From: Pithys albifrons albifrons
Lineage: Eukaryota > Chordata > Aves > Passeriformes > Thamnophilidae
Direction of reading: 5' to 3'
Assembly: GCF_047495875.1 (NCBI RefSeq)
Contig: NC_092464.1
Location: 23,530,865-23,594,864, forward strand
Length of the DNA stretch: 64,000 bases
Below the pieces are notes generated by a model, which ran no database searches, was not told where the DNA came from, and saw nothing but the letters and a program-made list of their open reading frames with translations. How positions within the stretch are numbered: position 1 is the first letter of the stretch; each line of letters starts with the position of its first letter. A program made the position numbers and the translations under genes. Below are positions 1 through 19,500 of this stretch, piece after piece.

Positions 1-7107
<7,107 letters not shown>

Positions 7108-7938
7108 TAGGAATGTCAGACAGATGGTTCCATTGATTTCTCTTCCCCCCACCCTATTCCTTAGACACACCTTCTTCATTGTAGATAATTGCACATTTTT
7201 CTCCTGAGTGAAGAAATTGATTATGGTCAACAAAATGCTTGATTAAAAGGGAGCAAGTGAAAAACAAATACATACTCCAGTTCTCTCAAGGAAGATAATG
7301 CTGAAAGTATTTGCATTTTATTTACCATGAGACCTCTGAATTAGAATCGAAAGCCTTTAAAAAGAAAAGAGAAAATCCAGAGGGAGACCTGAGGAAATAC
7401 AGGCCATATGAAGGGCACAATTACTTTATGGAAGCAGCTTTAGGGTTATGGAGATCTGTGTTAACTTTTATTAAATGGTCATTGAAAGACACTGAAGGAC
7501 ACAAGAGTAAATAAGTGTTCCTTCTAAGAAAAAATAAAGGACACTAGGATCACCTGGTCTACTTTCAGTATTCATTAGTCCTTCATGGGGAAGCCTTATG
7601 TGGAGTTTAAAGTCAGGATAAATTATCCACTGAAATGTTAGCCTTTTACCTATTTTTAATTTTCTTTAAAGCTATTTGCTAGTGGCTACTCTGGGGCAAG
7701 TAATCTTTCATCTGAAAACCATTGTGAATGCAGATGTGGAAAATGGCAATATTTTTCTTTAGTGGTTTTTACAAAATGTTGTAGGAATTTCTTCCTTTTC
7801 TGTAGACAAGCTTCCCAGTTACTGATTTCAGCAGAGCTTCTGAAGTAAGCTGAAAATGTGACCTATTGGCTTTTTAAAAACGTCTTATTTTTATAACTGC
7901 TATCCATATCACACTTCACATTTTATGCAGCAGCAGTA

Positions 7939-8214
7939 ATGAGGAAACCTTACATGCTAATTGGCAATTTCACTGTAAATGTAGTCATGGGGTTTTGTCT
8001 TTTAATTAGCATTGCTGCAATTAACAGCTCAGTGTGTATTTGTGATGCTGGAGAAGGGAACAGGACTTCAGGTGGACACAGTCCACAAGAACTTGATTGG
8101 GCTTTGGATTATAAGGCAATTAGAGGAATAGTATTAGCAGCAATTATTACTTGGTTTTGCATACCATTTTCTGTTGCCATTTTTCAAAACTTGTTTTTTA
8201 AAACATATGCCTAA
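7939..8214 (+). other. Unassigned 91-codon frame with two hydrophobic segments
   Basis: I do not recognise this frame. It runs from an ATG with a purine (G) at -3 to a TAA. A stop lies about 14 codons upstream, so the ATG is the first in frame. The product would have two hydrophobic stretches, about residues 8-29 and 63-87. The polar loop between them has two possible N-glycosylation sites (NSS, NRT), and a third (NFT) lies before the first stretch. That layout would suit a small two-pass membrane protein. However, T-rich intron DNA readily yields hydrophobic frames of this length, and I saw no promoter, splice site or poly(A) signal tied to it. It lies about 0.9 kb downstream of the CDK14 HRD exon on the same strand. 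A chance ORF or a pseudogene fragment is more likely than a gene. Confidence 0.15.
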
Positions 8215-10384
8215 AAACACATTACTACATGTTGTATATTACTATGAGCTTTCATCTCTTAAGTACATGAAGCAGGTGAATCATTAAGTGTTCTTATAGT
8301 GAAATATGACTTAGTCCTCTGTTGAAGATGCTGTGCTGTTTGACATTAATAGATTTATTGTATCATTTATATGTATAAAACACTACGAACTCATCTGATC
8401 CCAAGGATCCTCATATTCTAAGTCTTTCAGGAGATCTTAATGATGATTATGTAGCTTTTGTGGATGCTGAAAACCATGTAAAAGATCTCACAAACTTTTG
8501 TATGTAAAATGTTTCCTATGGTGTGAGGGTGGATTGCTGAAACCCTGTGCCCTATGTGGTTTGGGAGAGGGAGGCTGCAAACTTTTAAGCTGTTTAAGAG
8601 AAAACAACCTACCTTTCACCAGCACTGTTAAATGCATTGCTGGAGGTGTGAACCAATCAATGAAATGCCCAACTCAGACATAGGTTGACCTCTCTCTGAT
8701 TGTATTGCCTGATGTAGAGCAGAGGAAAAGGCGGAATGCTTGTTTGTGCCCTTCTGTAGTAGGAAATGTAACTTTCTGTTCTGATGAAATTATTGCCTCA
8801 TTGTGCCACCAGGCTAAGTATCCTAGTAATGACATCAAAGGCAGGATTTTCACAGCTTCGTGTGGTGGGAGTTTAAGGTTGACCATTATAAATTATTTTG
8901 ATAAACTAGAAATGTGTAAGCACAACCAAATGAAATACAATGGTAGACACATGAATATGTAATATTGTGCCCAGAATACTTTTTCCCTTCTAAGTTGTCT
9001 TGACCTAAAAGAAACATCTGCATAATCTACTCTTACAGACAGTGAGAAGAATATGCTCCTTTTTTCTTAAAGCTAGATGTTCTTTCATGGCTCATGACCT
9101 CGTAAAATAGAAAACCAGATGGGTTAGATTTCTCTTCTGAGAACCAAGATGAAAAATTAGAAGTGATGAGGTTAAAGTCTGAAGGGTCACGACCTCTTTC
9201 ACTGGAAACATGAGAAATGAGAGCACACCCATGTGCCGTCTGTGTGCCTATCTGTGCATATTTACTTATTTAAATGCTTTATGATACCTCATCTTCCGTC
9301 TTCCCATTATGAAAGACTCTTCTTAAACAAGATGTAAAATACAGTCCTTTTTCTCTTTATGTTTTTCTCCCACAAATGACTAATTTGCAATAATGTGCTT
9401 GGAAAGAAAGTTGGCTTACATTGTGTATTTGATTAATTACGTGAGTAGCAGTATGGAAATTAGAAAGATGGTTGCTTTGGTTTCACATGCACTCAAGGCA
9501 GGAGACGGCCTTTCAAGGAATCAGTTTCTCTCAGAGATAGGATTGACTTTGCTAGCATAATAAATATAAAATCCTAGAGCAAAGGCCTTTTAGTCTCTAA
9601 GGACAAGACCTTCAGATTTTGGTTTCATGAGTTTACAAAAAAATCAACATCATGTCTGACGTTTTTAAGCTTATTTAATCTCTTCACTGTAGGATATCAA
9701 ATACTTAAAAGCAGGCTGTAGTGGATCATAGTTCTTGAATAAACAAGGTAAAAGAAAGGCTATTCATGTCTGCCAGTGCATTGCACTGCGGCTGAAGTGG
9801 AATCTTTGAATAACTGTGGGCATGTGTTTTTCTATAGCAGGGCTCCCAGACATAGATACTCCACTGTGTGGGAGTGTCTTTGTTCAGAGGAACAGCAGTT
9901 TGCTTTTCTGTTCATTGTGCTCTAGCTGCTAGGAAATGAACATTTATGAGAAGACTCAGAGGTCAAATGAAAAGGGAGAGGAGACTATAGAGGCTTTATC
10001 AAATTAAAAATGGATGAGCTATAAAAAAATGGCTTTCTTGAGAAGATATAATAGGGGAGACTACATATTGAATAATTGTTGCTATGAAAAATAGTCCTTG
10101 AACACCATACCTGCATTCTTTTTCAATCTAGTTAAAATTCCAGAGGAAATTAAAGTATATTAGGAATTCTCCTTATGAAATGCAGTGCAAGAATTCTTTT
10201 TGCTTCTATGGTGTGAATTTGGCTGTCTACAGGTTTGTTTATTTTCCCGACACATATGTCTGTGAAGTAGAAATAAAGTATTTTAAACCTTTAATGAGTA
10301 ACACCATAAGCAATTTGCTTCAGTCTTCAACAGAAAGACCAGTTATCCTCTGGGCCACCATCCTGCTGAGCTGGTAGATAAGAA

Positions 10385-11893
10385 CAGGGAGCAGAATAGA
10401 TCCCCTACAATACGGGAAGAAGTAGTTTGTGACCTGCCGTGCCACTTAGGCCCTCAAAGTCTATGAGTCCAGATAGTACTCACACAAGGGTACAGAGGGA
10501 GCTGGCAGAAGAGGCTGTCAGGACACTCTCCATCATTTATCATTAGTCCTGGTTAGCTGGGGATGGCTAGGTGACTGGAGGTTGGCCAATGTGACACCCA
10601 TCTACAAGAAGGGTCAGAAGGAGAACCAAGGAAACTACAGGCCTGTCCTGATCTCAGTTTTGGGAAAAGTTATGGAACAGATTATCTTGAGTGACATCAC
10701 ATGGCATGTACAAGACAACCAGGGGATTAGGCACAGCCAGCATAGGTTTAGGAAAGGCAGGTCCTGCTTGACCAATCTAATCTCCTTTTATGACCAGATG
10801 TACCTGGCCTTCAGTAAAGCCTTCATAACTGATTCCCACAGCATTCTTCTGGAAAAACTGGCAGCCCATGGCTTGGAAGGTGCACTCTTTACTGGATTAA
10901 AAACTGTCTGGATGTCTGGGCCCAGAGAGTTGCATCCAGCTGGTGGCCAGTCACTAGTGGGGTTTCCCAAGGCTCAGTATTGGGGCCAATCCTGCGTAAT
11001 ACCTTTCTCGATGATCTGGGGAAGGGGATCAAGTGCACCCTCAGTCTGAGTGTGCAGGAAACACCATGTTGGGTGGGAGTTTGGATCTGGTGGACAGTAG
11101 GAAGGCTCTGCAGAGGGATCTGGACAGGCTGGATTGATGGGCTGAGGCCAACTGTGTGAGGTTCAACAAGGTGAAGTGCCAAGTCCTGCCCTTGGATCAC
11201 AATAACTCCATGCAGCACTACAGGCTTGGGAATGAGTGACTGGAAAAGGGCCTGGGGGTGGTGGTCAACAGCCAGCTGAACATGAGCCAGCACTGTACCC
11301 AGGTGGCCAAGAAGGCCAGTGGCATCCTGGCCAGCAGGACTAGGGCAGTCATTGTCGCTTTGTACTCTGCACTGCTGAGGGCACAGCTCAAGTTCTGTGT
11401 CCAGTTTTTGGTTCCTCACTCCATGAAAGCCATTGAGGTGCTGGAGTGTGTGCAGAGAAGGGTGATGACGCTGATGAAGGGTCTAGGGAGTAAATATTGT
11501 GAGGAGCAGCTGAGGGAGCTGGGGTTGTTTAGCCTGGACAGGACGTGGCTGAAGGGAGACCTTATCGCTCTCCACAGCTGCCTGAAAGGAGTTTGTAACC
11601 AGGTGGGGATTGGCCTCTTCTCCCAGGCAACCAGCAACAGGGCAAGAGGAAATGGTCTCAGTCTGCACCAGGGAAGGTTCAATTTGGGCATCAGGAAGAA
11701 TTTTTTCACTGAAAGTGTGGTTAAGCATTGGAACTGGCTGCCCAGGGAAGTGGTGGAATCGCCATTCCTGGAAGTCTTCAAGAAATGACTGGACATGACA
11801 CTTAGTGCTAGAGTTTAGTTGCCATGATGGTATTTGGTTAAAGGTTGGACTTGATGATCTTAGAAGTATTTTCCAACCTTAATGATTCTATGA
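10385..11893 (+). mobile_element. CR1 non-LTR retrotransposon, 5'-truncated, inactive
   Basis: This is the 3' part of a CR1 LINE in the same orientation as CDK14. Reading frames at 10582-11049 and 11258-11788 carry typical CR1 reverse-transcriptase text. An N-terminal block runs from VTPIYKKGQKENQGNYRP through HRFRKGRSCLTNLISFYD, and a C-terminal block includes KNFFTESVVKHWNWLPREVV. Upstream, 10385-10580 contains in-frame remnants of the preceding pol region with stops. The copy is frameshifted, and the position of the RT active-site box (normally F-A-D-D) at 11051-11062 reads C-A-G-N, so both catalytic aspartates are gone. The 3' end has the CR1 hallmark: a ttggacttgatgatctt block followed by attctatgattca ending near 11893. 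The left edge is approximate. Confidence 0.93.
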
Positions 11894-12856
11894 TTCAACT
11901 GCAAACTTAAATGAAATAGGAGCCTTGTGCTTGATGCTAGTTACCACACAGACTGGGCTGCTTAGCTGTTCCTTAGCCTTTGGTTACTAGTTTTTCTGCA
12001 CTCTGTACAGTTGCATTTGTTTGTCCTTTAGATGTGTATTGACTTAAAGAAATATTTGAGCCTTTGTTTAAAAGGCCATTAAGCAGTTTTAAGACCAAGG
12101 TATTTTTCCAAAGATAAGTGCATTTATCTTAACTATAAATAGTGTCAAATGGCTGCACAGCAGTGGATAGAGTCACGAACTCAAAGAACAAGCACTAAGG
12201 TTATATTTTTTCAACAGTTAGTTCCAATCAGGTGATTAATAATGTAAGCAACAGAGTTATGTAAGCAAATATGTGATTCATACTCATATTAAACATTTTA
12301 TAACCAGCGCCATAAGTCATTTCAGTGATCCTTATTTTCAAAATGTAACTCTGAACCTCTGAGAAATAAGTACCAAAGACTATAGGAGCAAATATAAGTG
12401 AAAAGACCAGAGAAACAGACAAGCTCTGCCAGGGATATTATCTTTGATTGTACATGAGGGTGCTTCTGAGTGGCCACAGGTGTGGGAAGGGTTTAGATTG
12501 TAGCCCCAGGACCTCTGTAAGGAGGTTAAAGCATCTGAGAGAAAAATGTGCTGAGGTAAGAGAGGAGATTGGCAGGGTGTTGAGGAGGCAAAGTAAGATG
12601 CTGGAAGAGCATGATGAAGTAAAACAGTAAGTGACTTCAGAAAATGCAGAAGCTGTAGGCTTCATGCTAAGCAGGACATGTGATGTAAATCACAACAGAC
12701 TGCTAAGGCTGAGGTGCTCTGTCTGTTCCTTGTCTTGGCCTGAATGACTAAGATCTTACAGGCCTTTGTTCTCAGAGATGTGGTTCAGGGAGGAAGGGTG
12801 TGAGTGGAAAATAACTGAATTGAGGATCTTCTGAGAAACCTTGACCTGTGCAAGTT

Positions 12857-12945
12857 CATTGAATTACAGAATCTTCTGAGTTAGAGGGGGGACCTACAAG
12901 GATCATAGAGACCAACTCCTGGTCCTGCACAGGACAAACCTGAGG
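12857..12945 (-). mobile_element. CR1 3'-end fragment, antisense, decayed
   Basis: Read on the minus strand, this stretch resembles the terminal CR1 3' UTR: a block like gatctttgtaggtcccc followed by a degenerate attctgtaattc. It is short, diverged and directly abuts the sense-oriented CR1 debris that follows. The CR1 origin is by pattern only, and the edges are rough. Confidence 0.4.
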
Positions 12946-13510
12946 GTACTGGGAAAGCCGACTGATGTCATTGTCAGGCTGCTCTCTATCATCTTTGAAA
13001 GATTAGCGATTAGGGGAGGTCTCCAGTAACCGAAGAAAAGTTCATGTTTTATCCACTTTCAAGAAGGACAGGAAAGAAGGTCCTGGGGAATTGCAGGTTG
13101 GCCAACCACTAGCTCAGAGAAAATAATGAAGCAAGATTGGAAGTAATTTCGGTACATGTGAAAAAAGCATTTTCCAGTTGTAGTCAAGGTAAATCATATT
13201 TGATCAATGGGATTGGCTTCTGTAATTAAATTACTACGTCTGCAGTCTCCCAGTAACTAAGAGCTGGTTACCAAGAGGATGGTGATGCATAGCATGAAGG
13301 TGCTCTTTACTAAGGTGCACAGTGGGAGAATGAGGATAATCGTTCATAAGCTGAAAGAGAACTGGGTATAAGAATGGAAATGTTCAATATGAGAGTACTT
13401 CAGCATTGGAATAGCCCAGAGAAGTGGTGAAATCTGTTTGCTTCACTGACTGGACTAAGCCTTGAGCAATCTGGCTGGTTGAACTAGGCAAATTCTCCTT
13501 GTGTGGTTCT
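12945..13510 (+). mobile_element. Decayed CR1 fragment, sense
   Basis: Broken traces of CR1 pol are visible on the + strand. A stretch near 12975-13010 reads like LLSIIFE. A block around 13055-13110 resembles the FKKGRK...PGNYR region. Near 13400-13440 there is the usual C-terminal wording (attggaatagcccagagaagtggtgaaatc, given here only as its key pattern HWN...PREVV). Several stops and indels interrupt it, so this is an old, inactive copy. It might be two nested fragments. It lies about 1 kb downstream of the better-preserved CR1 and may be a separate insertion. Confidence 0.5.
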
Positions 13511-16500
13511 GTGGCTCAGGAAATACTATGCTTGTTTTCTTTTGTTTTGGTTTTTCATGATTGGGTATTGGCATTTAGCTATTGCATATGCTGATATAAA
13601 TCAAGATTGGCTAATCAGTTATGTTTGCATGCAGATTATCATACTTAAACTCCAGCACTAAGTCCCTAAATAGCTGATGATAATCATGTTGGAGGTGGAT
13701 CCCAGCTTCTGTTGTGACTTTCCAGGAAAGATTTACTCTTTTTGTGCCTTGTTCCTTATTCTCTGTTCCATAACATCCACTAACAACTTAATATTCTGAC
13801 TTTTCCAAGGACAGTGTGGACCTTTAATCTGATCATATCACAGTAAATATTACATATGCTTCAGTTAGAATAATTTTTTGCTTTCTGGGTTGAAAAATTC
13901 ATAGTTATACTTGTTACTAGATATTTTCAGATAAAACATTTTTACGTAGCTTTTGAGGTGACATCACCTTTCGATGCACTGAGAAGATCATCAGGGCATG
14001 TGTCAAGAACAAAATATTTAGACTTGACTAGTGAGGCAGTAAATGCTCTTCTGAGGCTATGAGAGAAACTGGCCAAGTCGCTAGTAGGGCCCTTGACCTG
14101 TTTTATCTGTGAGCTGATCAATCTGCTGCTGGGGTTTGTTTTTCAGGGGATTGTTTGTTCGTAAATATTCCCTGCAGCTGCCTCTCACGTCCATCTGTTA
14201 TGTTAGACTTGCAGTAGAAGTAACTGCATGAAGTGCGTGAATGAGAAGTTTGAAGATCTGTTTGGTCTCTGTTTTAGATTGTGCAATTATTGTAATAGCA
14301 AGGACCTTCTATGTGATCATGCGTTTTAATTGGGATGCCATTCTTTTTAATATGTATACTGACTTTTTCTCTATGCCATGGATCCAAGACACAGTGTATA
14401 AACTATCCAAGCATCTGCAAGAAAAAAGTGCAAAGTATGATTTCAAAGTATGGAACAACAGGTCTAGAATTGCTAGCTTGACATAGTTTGCAAGAATAGT
14501 AAAACTTGAAGATTGGTAATTTTTTTTTTAAATTGAATATATGTTTCCCCTCCCTCCCCTTTCCTGCCCCAATCTTTGTTAGTTTTAGGCCTTTAAAATA
14601 ATCTTCAAATTGTGGTAACACTTCAACGAATTCTAGTGTTGCAAGGTGAGAGAGAAAGTGCATCAGGAACTGAGTACTGTAGTGCTTTGCTTGTTCCTTC
14701 AATGAGAGAGTTGCTCTTTCTCATCTGTGGGAGTGGGCTTTGGAGAGAAAAACCAGCAGGACAACCTTCATGAAAATGTCTTTCATTTAGTGTCTCAAAT
14801 AACACTGACCCTGAAGCTTTTCCTGACAACTTTTTGTTGTCTTTGGGGATCTCTTTGGATAAGTAAGAAGCTGCAGGAGGTCTGCATTATGGTGAAAGCC
14901 CTTCCTTCAGCTTTTGGAGTTTTGTTAATATAAAGCCCTGTGATGTAGTAGAAGAAAGAATCTAGTAAGTGTGATTCAACGATGCATCATTCTAGATACA
15001 TATGGTGATTAATAATAGATAGCAGGAGCAAGGAGACTTGGGGATTATAATAAAGGGAATTATACTCAATGGAGTTGCAGTTTAAAACTGCAGCTGAGTA
15101 TCAGAGAGATTGTTTCCATGTATTTCCATATGGATTTTTCTGTGGCGATTATGTCAGGGGTATGTCACAAGGGACAGGGTTATTGCTGTATAGTTTACTG
15201 TTAAAATTATTAAAGCTTTGTTGGCAACTTGAAAAAAAATAGTTCTTTTTTTTTCCACTGTAAGAATCCCATAAGGAATTTCTTTGTAATGTACTGTATA
15301 AAATTCATAAGAATGGTTGAATAGCATAAGAGATTGCTTGCATGGATAACTGCTGTGTTTTTGCTGTGTAAATGTTCCACAGAGTATCAGTTCTTGAAGA
15401 TGCTGATACAAGGAGTTGCCTGAAGAGCTGTATTATGTATTGTCAGTGAACCTTGATGAAATTATTCAAAACTCCTCCAAGAGTGTCTCCAGTTATGTAG
15501 GCTGGCTCCCTCTGGTTGTTTGTCTTCAAGTGAGCCTGAGGAAAGGTGGACCATGGGGCTGCAGCCACCTGGCATTTGGGGCGAGCTGTAGGAGCAGCCT
15601 GGGTGACCCCTGAGGCAGCTGGCCCACAGCAGCTCCTGCCCATTCTGCAGAGACCAGGAAAATGGTGGAAGCTGTCTGGTTATTTGTTTTCAGAGGCTGC
15701 TGCTGGTATAGAGAACCAATCTACCCCAAGGCAGGTCCACAGACCCCTCTAACATCCTGTCTGAATTGAACAGACTAAAAATAAAGGCTTTTTTTCCCTG
15801 CATGAGGTTTCTGTTACCCCAGGTGCAGCCTGTTCCCTCTCATAGCAGTGTTTGAAATCTGAAAAATTGGTTCTTGTACCCCCAGGAAAGACAGTGATGG
15901 GCTTCTCTGCAGGCTTTACTTGTATTAAATACCAAGAAATAAAGATGACTTCAGTGACAATGTTGTAAGTTTTAAAAACAGGAAGTGGGAACCTGGAAAG
16001 GGAAAACTAAACTGCTCAAACCTGAGTCAGCTTGTAGGTCTTTATAAAGCACAACTAGTTCTGTAAATAACTGTAAATACATAATTTTCCATGGAAAGTA
16101 GTGTAGAATGCTGGTCCCAGGGGCAGTTGGGCTGGGGGCCTGGAGCAGCAGTGCACACTGTGTATTTGTCCTGGTGTAGCCTCGAATGGTTGTTACCAAC
16201 TCAGGGAGAAAAGCCCTTGCTGTCCACATTGCTTTTGAGATCCTGGGAAAGTGAGGCCAGAGCTTAGAAGCAGAGCTGATAGGTAGCTACAGGACCTTCA
16301 AATCTTTCCTCCTGAAGGAAAGATTAAAGTTGCAGGCTGTGAAAGCTGTGAGTACTGTGGACCCAGAGACCTGTGGCAGGCTTCTTTGTTATTTATTTTG
16401 CTTTCCCATTATGATAGGCTTTCCCTCCACCCCCAAACCTTCTTTCTGTTTCTAATGGGATAGCTGGCTGCTATCAGGTTTCCTAGTCTGTAGGGAAAGA

Positions 16501-19500
16501 GTAAATTTGACATTGGTTTACTGTCTGGAGACAGCAATTTGCAAGAACTGTGAGGTTCTGTTTTTAGTTAAGACTAACTTTTCTCTGCTAATAGCAAATA
16601 CAAAGTAGGGCCACATACTGAATTTTTGTTCATGTCAGTCTTTACTGATTACTTTTTAACAATTGAAGTTAAAATTCTTGAACCATACCAGCCTTTTCAG
16701 CTATTACTCAAGTAGGTGCTGTAACTTAAATTCTCACTGAGAAGCACTGTGTAGGATTATTGACTGAAAATGACTTTTTTTTTTTTTTTAAAGCATGAAG
16801 GAGCTGGAGATTGGTGTGACTCACTAAATGGGTTCCCTGTTAAACACATCTCAGATTACATAGGGTTCAATCCAGTTTTCTATTGTTACAAGTTTGAGTT
16901 ATAGCGAGCCTTTAAATAGGAGGAAAGCATCTTAATCATCCATTAAGGGCAATAAAGGAAGTTGGTTATGACACCATTTAAACAACTGTGATGAAAAATC
17001 TGTTTCAGTGTCTTGTACTTAAGAAGAGCATGGGATTTAGATGCAACTAGCTCAGTGCTGACTGTGTCATTATCAGAATTATGATTTATTTTGTTGTCTT
17101 GTATTTCCCACTTAAGTGTTCACCAGGCTTTCATGTGATAATTGCAGAGAAGATATGAAGAACTGTGATCTGCTGTCTGTACAAGAGAGTTCTATCCATC
17201 CAAATGAATCTATAGATGTATTTAAAACAAATTGTTTTAGTTCGAAAAAAAGCCTTGTTCAGTCATGTAAGGGTGTTCTATCAGTTTTATATGAGAACAT
17301 TTTCTTGCTTCTGTCATAGCCTTGGTTTTGTACCCTTTTTGATTACCATATCTACAAGTGTCTCTATTTAAAATATCAGACTTTATTTAGAACTTTTTTT
17401 GTTCTGAAGCTTCTTTACTTGTTTCTGAAACAAAAGTTACAGGGAAAAAGTAGTACTCATGGTAAAGCTATTGAATATGGGCATCCAAGTACTTCCTGTA
17501 GTACTCTCCATCTTTGCTTTCCTGGTCCAATGATGATTTTGTTTAATGTTTCCTTATTTAAGAGAACATAATGTATTATATAGTGAGAAAATTATGCCAA
17601 ATTTTAAAATAATTTTAATATAATTAATGTGTTAATAGATGTGCAGATTTATTTTACCCAGGAAATAATCAGCTATGTAGATATTAAAGGTTAGCTGGAA
17701 AAGGTGTGGATTAAAGAAAGAATTTATCATCAGTCAGAAAAAAAATATTGATATGCAGAGAAAAAGATTAACATGAGCAGAACTGGCATTCATTAAGAGA
17801 GATGTGCCATTTAACACCGTCTGAAATCATACCATAATTGAGATTGTATTTTAAATAAGTGATGGCTCTGTAATTTATAACATCATCTGTTTTGCCCGAC
17901 AGTTTAAAACCTTACCTTCTGTAACACAGTCACTTCTTATCTAGGTAATTTTTAGTAATTTATACATGAATTTTTTCATTCCTCTGAAAGACACAGTCCT
18001 GGTTGTATTAATACATTAATAGATGCACCATTAGTCCTGATGTAAATTAAAACTACACTTGCAGGTCTACCTGCATTAAGAGGAAAGTTTCCCCTGCATC
18101 AATTGGCCTTGATAGCCAGAAGAGATCAGGCATTGCTTGTCTCAGCAATACTTAACACTTTTCCAGTGATTTCCATTTCCAAACACTATACAAATAAATG
18201 AAAACTCCAGGTAGCTACCCTTATGTATGTTGCATATAATCAAATCTGCATGACCTCTTGTTCTTATAAGTTGAAAGACCTGAACTTAACAAACTTATAA
18301 GTGAGAGATCAGGAATCAGCAACTTTTTGTCTGGGTGATGTTGGAAACATTAAAAGCTGCTTTTAGTGGGAAGAAAGTAGTGCTGAGTGATGTTTGAGTT
18401 ACATGGCAGGGAGAATGGCAGGTTAGTTGTTAACATTGTTGAATTGTCCTCAAGCTCTTTTCCATGGTCAGTTCAGCTTTTACCACCTGTAGCTTTTATG
18501 GCTTATAATATATCAGATCATAGAGCAATGTTTTAGCGTGGTCATGGGAATTAAGGTAGAAGAAGATTTTCAGATGTAATCTCTCTTATTTGCACACACG
18601 GCCATGAACATATTCATATCCTTCTTCTTGCAGCAACTTTTTGGTCACTCTGACATCGAAATTTTTTGGTCTTGTGAATGTATTTGCTTTTAAGGATATT
18701 TCATTGCTGTGACTTGAAGTTAGTTCTGGACTCTTCAAGCAGGCTTGAAATTTGGTTCAGCACTGAACTGTCTGTAGACCTTAGAAAAAAACTAAATAAA
18801 AAAAAGGAGGGGGAGGGAGAGGAATAAGAAAAAAGGCAGCAAATCACTGGAGTGTACTTTATACACACAAATGCCTAATGGTAGCTTCTTGAAATTTTGG
18901 CAATTCTTTTCCCTTTCTGTCTTAACAATGCTCAGGGTTACCGCCAGCTTTGCTACACAGGTTACAGGATATAACACTAAATGAGACATGCTTACTGCTT
19001 ATCTGTATGTTCAAGTTGCTCATACATAAAAACTTGAAATTGTAAATAAATAAAACATGAAATGTGTCAATAATAGTATGACAGTAGTATTTTGCTGGTG
19101 TTTGAAATACTATTAGGAATCTTTTGCTTCCAATCTACAAGTAGTTTTTATTGAGCATTGCATTCAAAAGTACATGCATCATCTTTAAGTTAAATGAAAG
19201 AATAAAGAAAAGAATGATGTAGTTTCAGTAACAAATTTTCGCTTGTTTTAGTAGTTACAGTAGAGGGTTTTGCAACTCTATTGACTTGGTAGGCTTATAT
19301 CAGTATATAAGGGACTAGATTTGGTTTTATAGCTCCAGTTTTGGCATTCTGGCAGTGGTATTTTAGTGTTCGTTATCACTTCAGAAAAAGATGCTGCATT
19401 TGGAGCATTTGCTTTTTACTACATATTTTCCAAATCATACTGTTAAGGCATACCCTTAATGCCCTTCTAATGTAACTTTTTTAAAAATTAAATTGTCTGT

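Noticed and set aside
10889..11419. 176-codon minus-strand frame
   Set aside because: It is the antisense shadow of the CR1 pol region; the sense strand carries the recognisable reverse-transcriptase text.
11416..11796. 126-codon minus-strand frame
   Set aside because: It is the complement of the CR1 C-terminal coding region, with no family resemblance of its own.
14403..14829. Overlapping minus-strand frames near 14.4-14.8 kb
   Set aside because: They include translated poly-A/T-derived runs, and no frame is protein-like across its length.
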